Positions 1-4,675 of a stretch of DNA of 5,038 bases are shown here, piece after piece. Under the pieces are notes generated by a model. The model had not been told where the DNA came from and made no database searches. It saw only the letters and a list, made by a program, of their open reading frames with translations. A program made the translations under genes and the position numbers. Numbering within the stretch: position 1 is the first letter of the stretch; every line of letters begins with the position of its first letter. Where the stretch lies: positions 1 to 5,038 of the forward strand of contig DNTK01000018.1 in assembly GCA_003508755.1 (NCBI GenBank). Reading direction: 5' to 3'. The DNA comes from Bacteroidales bacterium (lineage in GTDB: Bacteria; Bacteroidota; Bacteroidia; Bacteroidales; UBA10428).

Positions 1-1075
1 TCCATCCAATAAAAATAAAAGCACCATCAGATTCAATATCCTTTAGTTCTTTCGTTTTTAAATCTTCCACAGTAACAATTACCTTGTCACCTTCCTTTTT
101 AAAACCGCGGGGTTCATGCTCCAGTACAAATTCTATTTTCTCGTTTGCAAAAGCTTTTTCCTGCGCTTGTTTATTTGCCTGCAATTTATCGAACTGATGC
201 ACTATGGTGACTTTACTTGCAAATTTGGAAATAAAGTCGGCTTCTTCTACAGCTGAGTTTCCTCCTCCCACAACAATAGCATGTTTATCAACAAAATACT
301 TTGCATCACAGGTAGCACAGTATGAAATACCGTTCCCTTTAAGTTCTTTTTCGCCCGGCACATTCAATAGATTAGGCGTAGTTCCTGTAGCAATAACTAT
401 TTTTTTTGCTTTTATTGTCTCATACTCATCAATGACAATTTCTTTGTTTTCCAGATCGACCTTTGTGACGTCAACTGCAACCTTGTATTTTGTTCCACAC
501 TGCTTGGTTTGCTCACTCATATAATGCGAAAGCATGTATCCGGGTTGTGGGTCAACAAAACCAGGATAGTTTGAAATCTGATGTGTGGTAGAAACTGCAC
601 CTCCTGGCAAGCCTACATCAATTAAGACCGCATTAATACGCGCCTGACATAAATAAAGTCCGGCAGTAAGACCCCCAGGACCGCCACCTAAAATGGCCAC
701 ATCGTATTCGCTCACCTCGGGTTTAATGGATGATTTTACTTGATCAACCTTTTCCTTTCCTACAAGAAACTTCATACCCTCAAATAGTTCCTGTCGCTTT
801 ATTCCACCGGCTAAACGAACACCTACTTCTTTGCCATCTTCAAAAAACAACACGGTAGGAGAACCTTTTACTCCAAGCTTTTCAGCTAGATCTCTGTTTT
901 TCTGACGGAAGATTTTTATGAACTTTACACCCTCTTTTTCAAATAGGTTAGCAACACTATCAAATTTGGGGGCCAATGCCTCACATGGGGGACACTCATC
1001 TGAATAAAAATCGAGGGCCACTTTTCCACCGTGTAAGACTTCTTTCTCAAATTCTGCTGAAGTAATTTCCTTCAT
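1..1075 (-). CDS. Thioredoxin domain fused to thioredoxin reductase-like flavoprotein (3' end cut by window edge)
   Basis: About 358 residues are visible from an ATG at 1075-1073; the C-terminus lies beyond base 1. Residues 1-105 are a thioredoxin-fold domain with the redox motif ECPPCE (C28, C31) and the cis-proline segment GSPTVLFF (P73). Residues 120 onward are a TrxB-type reductase: FAD-binding GGGPGG (130-135), redox disulfide CATCDA (C253, C256), and second dinucleotide-binding GGGNSAVEEA (270-279). The visible part stops at SDGAFIFIGW, just before the expected FAD-binding C-terminal segment. Such fusions probably pass electrons through the reductase flavin and disulfide to the attached CPPC site and then to a cytoplasmic dithiol substrate. 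The NADPH-recognition motif HRRxxxR of E. coli TrxB is replaced here by HQFDKLQ (293-299), so the electron donor is uncertain. The gene lies 138 nt after the radical SAM gene on the same strand and may supply reductant to that peptide system (inference). Family assignment is secure; physiological role is not. Confidence 0.93.
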   Translation of the reverse strand, partial: MKEITSAEFEKEVLHGGKVALDFYSDECPPCEALAPKFDSVANLFEKEGVKFIKIFRQKNRDLAEKLGVKGSPTVLFFEDGKEVGVRLAGGIKRQELFEGMKFLVGKEKVDQVKSSIKPEVSEYDVAILGGGPGGLTAGLYLCQARINAVLIDVGLPGGAVSTTHQISNYPGFVDPQPGYMLSHYMSEQTKQCGTKYKVAVDVTKVDLENKEIVIDEYETIKAKKIVIATGTTPNLLNVPGEKELKGNGISYCATCDAKYFVDKHAIVVGGGNSAVEEADFISKFASKVTIVHQFDKLQANKQAQEKAFANEKIEFVLEHEPRGFKKEGDKVIVTVEDLKTKELKDIESDGAFIFIGW

Positions 1076-1144
1076 TGTATATAATTTTTAGTTTGTTTCG
1101 CTATTTGAGAGTCTGGTTTATCATTAATTATGCCAAATCATTCG

Positions 1145-1178
1145 AGCATGACATAATTACATAAACATCTAGATATTT
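1145..1178. promoter_or_regulatory. Candidate operator shared with the methyltransferase promoter region
   Basis: This lies in the 138-nt gap before the thioredoxin/reductase fusion. Bases 1162-1178 read TAAACATCTAGATATTT, which contains the dyad ATCTAGAT and matches 15 of 17 bases at 3546-3562 on the same strand. Bases 1145-1153 (AGCATGACA) recur inverted at 3568-3576. No perfect TAnnTTTG box was found in this gap, so whether the fusion has its own promoter is open. A binding protein is inferred, not identified. Confidence 0.45.
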
Positions 1179-1213
1179 CTATACGTTGCTAAATCAATTT
1201 TGTTGTATTCTTA

Positions 1214-2521
1214 TTATGTAGCATTAAAATAGTGCCCTATTCCCAGTTCCAGAAGCTCGCGTATGGGTCGACAATCTGGTTCATTTACTGCTCCGTATTT
1301 ATTTTTTGCCACGGATGCGCATCCACCGCCACAAGCAAGTTGCAAAGCACAACCACGACATTTATCAATAGAAAGTACATCGCGCTCTTCCCATTCCAAT
1401 ATGATGTCTTCATGATGACTTACTTCCGGAAAGAAAGTTCCAAGTTCCTCTCCCGCTTTTCCAACGGTGGCGGTACACGCAAAAATCCTGCCGGTATAAT
1501 CAAAGGCCCACTCTGTTTTTGTGCCAGGACAAGAATCATAAAGCGGGTCGGGTAAGCTGCCTTCTTCAAAAAGAAACTTCGAAATTGAAAAGGCAGGCTT
1601 ATGAAATTGTTTAATATGTGGATGTTCTTTTAATAATTCATATATATCCTTATACATATCGATTCTGCTGTACAGCCGCGAGCCTTCGCTCTGACAATGG
1701 TGCAGTTCATAATTTCTACCCAGTTGGGTTTTAAAAAGTGAAGAGCTCGTCCACCCCTTTTCAATGGCAAAGTTTGCCAGCTTAGGCAGTTCATCAATGT
1801 TTTCCTTATCAATAACCATTCTCAGATTAACTGCTATGTTGTTTGCCAATGTTTCATCGATACCTTCGACAATTTGCTCAAAGGTTGATTTACCGCCTCG
1901 TAGCATGCGACGACTATTATGAACGCGCGCCGTTCCGTCCAGGGTAACCTGTACTTCCCGAATTCGACCTTTTTTTAAAATTGGAATATATTCTTTTAAG
2001 TGGTACCCATTGGTTACAATAGCCACATCTAACTCATTAGCATTGGCTTTTAACAACAAAGTTTCGATATATTTTTTATGCTCAGGAGAATTAAGCAGTG
2101 GCTCTCCACCAAATACCGTAATGTATTTTTTCCTGCCTGCAAATCGTTGATTAATATAGGTGAAAAATGCCTCAAGCAATTCGTACGATAGCTTCTTATG
2201 CTTGGCACCATACTCATCCTGATAGCAATACGAGCAAGCAAAATTGCATGCATAGGTTGGCACAAAAAATAATTGTATCTCGTCAGTGTCACGGGCATCA
2301 ATAAACTCCAGGTACCTTTGTTTAAAGGCTCTTGATTCATCTTCCGGATCAACAATATACCCGCGTTTTACAAAATCTTTATTTATCGAACCATTAAACT
2401 TTAAGAGTTCTTCCGATTCTTCTTTTGTAATAATATCAGCTTCCTGTGACAATAGGTTAACAATAAAATAGTTTTCTGAATCTTTAACTTTCGATATGAT
2501 GTTGTACTTAGAGGCTTGCAT
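1214..2521 (-). CDS. Radical SAM/SPASM protein, probable peptide maturase
   Basis: The protein has 435 residues with an ATG start. Residues 1-80 form a small N-terminal region of the kind seen before the radical SAM core in peptide maturases (NYFIVNLLS, then a helical stretch, then RGYIVD), and may bind a leader peptide. The core carries the [4Fe-4S]/SAM motif CNFACSYC (C92, C96, C99), the SAM-binding GGEP (138-141) and the strand VTLDG (192-196). The C-terminal SPASM domain has C331, G344-x4-C349, the signature CX2CX5CX3C (C388, C391, C397, C401) and C417, a complete ligand set for auxiliary Fe-S clusters. In characterised relatives (sactisynthases, anaerobic sulfatase-maturating enzymes, other RiPP maturases) this architecture installs thioether or carbon-carbon links or oxidises a side chain. 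The 31-residue Cys peptide upstream on the same strand is the obvious substrate candidate. A sulfatase-maturase role is less likely because no sulfatase is nearby. Family confidence is high; the exact reaction is unknown. Confidence 0.9.
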   Translation of the reverse strand: MQASKYNIISKVKDSENYFIVNLLSQEADIITKEESEELLKFNGSINKDFVKRGYIVDPEDESRAFKQRYLEFIDARDTDEIQLFFVPTYACNFACSYCYQDEYGAKHKKLSYELLEAFFTYINQRFAGRKKYITVFGGEPLLNSPEHKKYIETLLLKANANELDVAIVTNGYHLKEYIPILKKGRIREVQVTLDGTARVHNSRRMLRGGKSTFEQIVEGIDETLANNIAVNLRMVIDKENIDELPKLANFAIEKGWTSSSLFKTQLGRNYELHHCQSEGSRLYSRIDMYKDIYELLKEHPHIKQFHKPAFSISKFLFEEGSLPDPLYDSCPGTKTEWAFDYTGRIFACTATVGKAGEELGTFFPEVSHHEDIILEWEERDVLSIDKCRGCALQLACGGGCASVAKNKYGAVNEPDCRPIRELLELGIGHYFNAT

Positions 2522-2727
2522 TATTTAAAGTGTTGTTATAAAGAATGCCATACCAACCTGATATCAGCCGCAGGAAATCGTATGGCAAGATGAAAATTTC
2601 TATTAAAACTGTAGTTTTTACACTGCTTAAAAAAGGATTAGATAGATTCCTGGGAGCATACTCTTGAAAGTGTCTACCTTCACTGATGCCTCGGATCTTA
2701 CGTTAGAAAAGCAAACACCTTCTACCT
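2522..2727. other. Untranslated stretch between terminator and radical SAM gene
   Basis: About 206 nt upstream of the radical SAM start. No convincing gene was found. On the plus strand there is a 40-codon ORF (2545-2667) without support, and on the minus strand only ORFs of about 10 codons. Read as minus-strand RNA, it holds the hairpin at 2546-2587 and a possible 8-bp pairing (one G-U) of 2715-2722 with 2666-2673. The palindrome AAAACT-GT-AGTTTT lies at 2605-2618. I found no perfect TAnnTTTG promoter box for the radical SAM gene. It does not match any riboswitch consensus I recognise. Confidence 0.5.
2546..2587 (-). other. Stem-loop in the leader of the radical SAM gene
   Basis: The arms TGCCATAC (2546-2553) and GTATGGCA (2580-2587) form a perfect 8-bp stem. 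An inner 4-bp stem pairs CCTG (2557-2560) with CAGG (2571-2574) around a 10-nt loop. The structure ends 25 nt before the radical SAM start codon. On the minus strand it is followed by ATTCTTTATAAC rather than a clean U-run, so it looks more like an RNA control or stability element than a terminator. Function is inferred. Confidence 0.5.
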
Positions 2728-2754
2728 AAAAAAAAGTGGGGCGAACCCCACTTT
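2728..2754 (-). terminator. Intrinsic terminator after the small Cys peptide gene
   Basis: A perfect 9-bp stem (2733-2741 with 2746-2754, core GTGGGG/CCCCAC) closes a 4-nt loop. On the minus strand it is followed by eight T residues (2735 down to 2728). It begins 5 nt after the peptide stop codon. It would end the methyltransferase-peptide transcript, or let limited read-through reach the radical SAM gene. On the plus strand the T-run is only three, so it should act mainly on minus-strand transcription. Confidence 0.88.
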
Positions 2755-2759
2755 AAACC

Positions 2760-2855
2760 TTAGTCGTGACAGCCTGCAACAATCTTCGATTGTTTGGCGC
2801 AGCACTGCGCAACTTGCTGTTTTTTTGCTACTTTTTTGTTTAAAAGCGTCTTCAT
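2760..2855 (-). CDS. 31-residue Cys-containing peptide, candidate RiPP precursor
   Basis: The ATG is at 2855-2853 and the TAA at 2762-2760, giving 31 residues. The first half is lysine-rich with a short hydrophobic start (MKTLLNKK) and no cysteines. The second half ends QCCAKQSKIVAGCHD, with cysteines at 18, 19 and 29 and a C-terminal His-Asp. The gene starts 11 nt after the methyltransferase stop and is followed within 5 nt by a strong terminator, so it is almost certainly in the methyltransferase transcript. A leader plus Cys-containing core next to a radical SAM/SPASM maturase is the standard layout for a ribosomally made modified peptide. The CC...CH arrangement could also bind a soft metal or metalloid such as arsenite or copper. 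There is no obvious signal peptide or Gly-Gly cleavage site. I do not recognise the family; the gene call is well supported by context, the function is inferred. Confidence 0.75.
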   Translation of the reverse strand: MKTLLNKKVAKKQQVAQCCAKQSKIVAGCHD

Positions 2856-2866
2856 AATATGTGATT

Positions 2867-3508
2867 TTAGTTACAACAGCCTTTACCTTTAGTACCTTTT
2901 ATAGTAATACTCGATACTTTAACTTTTCCTTTCTCATAAGGAACACTCTCTTCAATAACTTCGATGCTTTTGAAACCAGCTTTAGCTAGCTGATCCATAT
3001 ACTCTTGACGGGTTACAGCGCCTGCCCAGCATTCAGCAATTGCTTCCGGATCGTTCTTATATTCTTCCGGAACGGGGCTGGTTGAATAGATATCGCTTAC
3101 AACAAATCTGCCACCTTCCTTCAGTACTCTGTATATCTCATTCCAGACCGCTTGTTTATCATCGGCATGATTGATTGTACAGTTTGATATAATTAAGTCG
3201 ATTGACTTATGCGCCAGCGGAATAATTTCCAATTCCGACTTGATAAAACGTAAATTTTCAACTCCCATTTTTCGGGCTGTACTTTCAGCCTTCTTGAGCA
3301 TGCCATCGGATATATCCAATCCATACACATAACCCTTCTCTCCTACTTCTTCGGCCATGCGGATTACATCAGTTCCCCTGCCACTTCCCAGGTCAAGACA
3401 TATTTCGCCTGGTTGGGGTTTCGAATGATCTACTGCTCCACCGCAGGATAAGCAACAATCATCAACAGCCAGTTCGCTGTATCGTTTATTAATTTCAACT
3501 AATGCCAT
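2867..3508 (-). CDS. ArsM-like SAM-dependent methyltransferase with CC tail
   Basis: The ATG at 3508-3506 gives 213 residues. An in-frame TTG at 3529 would add seven residues, but it overlaps a good promoter -7 box and is less likely. A class I methyltransferase fold is clear: SAM-binding ICLDLGSGRGTD (36-47), acidic GLDIS (63-67), and RVLKEGGRFVVSDI (127-140). Arsenite methyltransferase hallmarks are present: an N-terminal cysteine cluster CCLSC (18, 19, 22), SNCTIN (C110) and ECWAGA (C160), matching the three conserved cysteine sites of ArsM. The protein is shorter than usual ArsM (about 240-280 residues) and ends in GKGCCN, an unusual extra cysteine pair. Known relatives methylate trivalent arsenic in the cytoplasm using dithiol reductant. 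With the Cys peptide gene 11 nt downstream, it could instead methylate a peptide thiol, or the peptide could present or bind the metalloid (inference). No other ars genes are in view. Confidence 0.88.
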   Translation of the reverse strand: MALVEINKRYSELAVDDCCLSCGGAVDHSKPQPGEICLDLGSGRGTDVIRMAEEVGEKGYVYGLDISDGMLKKAESTARKMGVENLRFIKSELEIIPLAHKSIDLIISNCTINHADDKQAVWNEIYRVLKEGGRFVVSDIYSTSPVPEEYKNDPEAIAECWAGAVTRQEYMDQLAKAGFKSIEVIEESVPYEKGKVKVSSITIKGTKGKGCCN

Positions 3509-3526
3509 AATGAGAATTTTAGTCGG

Positions 3527-3534
3527 CAAATATA
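3527..3534 (-). promoter_or_regulatory. Bacteroidota-type -7 box for the methyltransferase-peptide operon
   Basis: The minus strand reads TATATTTG, a perfect fit to the TAnnTTTG -7 element of Bacteroidota. It would place the transcript start near 3520, about 12 nt before the ATG at 3508, and so favours that start over the upstream TTG. No clear TTTG -33 element is seen at the expected distance; a candidate operator occupies that place. Confidence 0.55.
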
Positions 3535-3545
3535 AACATTATATT

Positions 3546-3576
3546 TAAACATCTATATATGTCTATTTGTCATGCT
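3546..3576. promoter_or_regulatory. Candidate operator upstream of the methyltransferase-peptide operon
   Basis: Bases 3546-3562 (TAAACATCTATATATGT) contain the dyad ACAT-N6-ATGT and match 15 of 17 bases at 1162-1178. The nearby TGTCATGCT (3568-3576) recurs inverted at 1145-1153. In both places a TATGT lies five bases from the 9-mer. The element overlaps the expected -33 region of the promoter at 3527-3534, a suitable position for a repressor. An ArsR-like regulator is possible but is pure inference. Confidence 0.5.
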
Positions 3577-3591
3577 GTAAACAAACATAAA

Positions 3592-3614
3592 GATATAAAA
3601 ACATCGTTTATATC
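3592..3614. repeat. Perfect 8-bp inverted repeat GATATAAA-N7-TTTATATC
   Basis: The arms are 3592-3599 and 3607-3614 with a 7-nt spacer. It lies between the DUF1338 stop codon and the methyltransferase promoter. It could be a regulator site or a weak AT-rich hairpin downstream of DUF1338; a second short dyad, CCGAA-N5-TTCGG (3615-3629), abuts it. Neither has a T-run typical of an intrinsic terminator. Confidence 0.4.
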
Positions 3615-3653
3615 CCGAAAATTATTCGGCAATTAGTTTAATTTGTATTCAGT

Positions 3654-4454
3654 CTAATTTTTGTCTGTACTTTCAAAAATTTTGTCGGCCGATTTTGCAA
3701 TAAAACCAGTAAAGAGTTGGCCAGGTCTTTCTTCAAACCTTTCGGCAAACTCATAATAACAGCAGGGTATTTCCTTTGCGCCGTCCTGAAACTCGATTAC
3801 TGTTTTATCGGCCAAAGTACTAGACTGCTTGAGTAACTGCTCTTTGGTACCCTTAATTTCTCCACCCGAAACATTTAAGGGGAAGCCCTTCTCTTTTAAA
3901 AACGCATTCATTTCCTCAAGCGATGCGATGGATTTTAAATGATTTACAAAAACAGTGAAATGATTTGCTCTGAACCCAAAAACATACAACCAAGCAGCAT
4001 ATTCTGATTCTTGTCGCAATGCTTCATAACTGGTGAAATTAATGGGATCCCAAACTCGTTTCGAAAACAAAAGTTCTCCTTTTTTAAGATCGGCTTTCTT
4101 AACCTGAGTCGCAACCCAGTGCGCAGTTTCCTGAACCAGCGGACTAAATTCTTTCGTTTTAAGTTCGCTGATAAATACTTTTGGAGCCAGATTATCAGAA
4201 CTATGCTCGTAATGTGTTGCGTTCAGTTTTTTTTCTTCAAAATTATACGAACCCTTTTCAACATATCCTGCAGTCAAAAATGTTTCCGCCAGGGCTTCAA
4301 AATTTATACCCGCCACATCATACGTGCGCAGAGCAATGTGGTCGTTAATTATATGCTCCCCCCTTTCATTTAGAAGATGGTGAATTTTATCGACACTCGG
4401 ATTAATTAACCGGTAATCGTCCCATAATTTCTGAAAAATAGCTGTGTGTTCCAT
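3654..4454 (-). CDS. DUF1338 protein, 2-oxoadipate dioxygenase/decarboxylase (HglS/YdcJ) family
   Basis: The protein has 266 residues with an ATG start and a TAG stop. Family hallmarks are DHIALRT (H39, R43), FRANHFT (H165) and YYEFAER (E235), consistent with the two-His-one-Glu iron site and substrate-binding arginine of HglS. Characterised HglS converts 2-oxoadipate to D-2-hydroxyglutarate with oxygen and Fe(II) in D-lysine breakdown; plant relatives do the same. This protein is much shorter than proteobacterial HglS (about 450 residues) and resembles the compact DUF1338 form, so its real substrate is unproven. No other lysine-catabolism gene is in view. It is divergent from pta with a 221-nt control region between them, and 145 nt separate it from the methyltransferase, which has its own promoter box, so it is probably not part of the peptide operon. 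Family confidence is high, substrate confidence low. Confidence 0.85.
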   Translation of the reverse strand: MEHTAIFQKLWDDYRLINPSVDKIHHLLNERGEHIINDHIALRTYDVAGINFEALAETFLTAGYVEKGSYNFEEKKLNATHYEHSSDNLAPKVFISELKTKEFSPLVQETAHWVATQVKKADLKKGELLFSKRVWDPINFTSYEALRQESEYAAWLYVFGFRANHFTVFVNHLKSIASLEEMNAFLKEKGFPLNVSGGEIKGTKEQLLKQSSTLADKTVIEFQDGAKEIPCCYYEFAERFEERPGQLFTGFIAKSADKIFESTDKN

Positions 4455-4493
4455 TATGCTGATAGATTAAGTTATTTATACTCGATATAAATT

Positions 4494-4571
4494 GCACTAT
4501 TGCTTGATTTTCAGTACAATGAATAAATATATGTTAAATGTTTGATATAAAACAAATTACAGCAATAGTGC
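4494..4571. repeat. 11-bp perfect inverted repeat flanking the DUF1338 promoter
   Basis: GCACTATTGCT (4494-4504) is repeated in inverse as AGCAATAGTGC (4561-4571), with 56 nt between. The arms lie on either side of the proposed minus-strand promoter (4524-4556), one in the DUF1338 leader and one upstream of its -33 box, next to the pta control region. Two operator half-sites bridged by a protein, or a long hairpin in RNA, are both possible. Confidence 0.6.
4524..4556 (-). promoter_or_regulatory. Candidate promoter of the DUF1338 gene
   Basis: On the minus strand, TTTG (4556-4553) is followed after 21 nt by TATATTTA (4531-4524), one base short of the TTTG-N19-21-TAnnTTTG consensus of Bacteroidota. 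It would give a leader of about 60 nt containing one arm of the inverted repeat. Confidence 0.4.
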
Positions 4572-4603
4572 TTGAATAAAAATGATCATTATCATTTAAT
4601 TTG
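4571..4603 (+). promoter_or_regulatory. Candidate pta promoter with embedded Fur-box-like site
   Basis: CTTG (4571-4574), a 21-nt spacer and TTAATTTG (4596-4603) resemble a Bacteroidota promoter with one mismatch in each box. The spacer holds AATGATCATTATCATT; on the minus strand it matches the 19-bp E. coli Fur consensus at 13 positions, including the run AATGATAAT. It also includes the 10-bp palindrome AATGATCATT (4581-4590). In an AT-rich region this match is suggestive only. Confidence 0.35.
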
Positions 4604-4612
4604 TAGTGACAA

Positions 4613-4650
4613 CGAGACCGAATTTTAACTAATTTTACTGACCCGAGACC
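4613..4650 (+). repeat. CGAGACC direct repeat in the pta leader
   Basis: CGAGACC occurs at 4613-4619 and 4644-4650, 31 nt apart (about three helical turns), just before the pta start. Between them AATTTTAACT and AATTTTACT form a second short tandem. It may be a regulator site in the leader, or chance. Confidence 0.35.
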
Positions 4651-4675
4651 AAAATAGCTAAAATTCTGAAACACA

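Noticed and set aside
204..524. Plus-strand ORF of 106 codons
   Set aside because: It is antisense to the thioredoxin reductase domain, whose FAD, CATC and GGGN motifs are read clearly on the minus strand.
1232..1555. Plus-strand ORF of 107 codons
   Set aside because: It is antisense to the SPASM domain of the radical SAM gene.
2545..2667. A plus-strand 40-codon ORF (inner ATG gives a 25-residue basic, hydrophobic peptide) opposite the radical SAM leader
   Set aside because: It points the other way from the maturase, starts inside the hairpin stem, has no recognisable promoter or leader/core pattern, and is short enough to occur by chance. Kept only as a remote alternative precursor.
3509..3529. 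TTG start adding seven residues to the methyltransferase
   Set aside because: The TTG overlaps the TATATTTG promoter box and would lie upstream of the predicted transcript start; the ATG at 3508 gives the better N-terminus.
3615..3629. CCGAA-N5-TTCGG hairpin as a terminator of DUF1338
   Set aside because: The stem is only 5 bp and is not followed by a T-run on the minus strand.
4011..4373. Plus-strand ORF of 120 codons
   Set aside because: It is antisense to the DUF1338 gene and has low-complexity, Phe/Lys-rich composition typical of a shadow frame.
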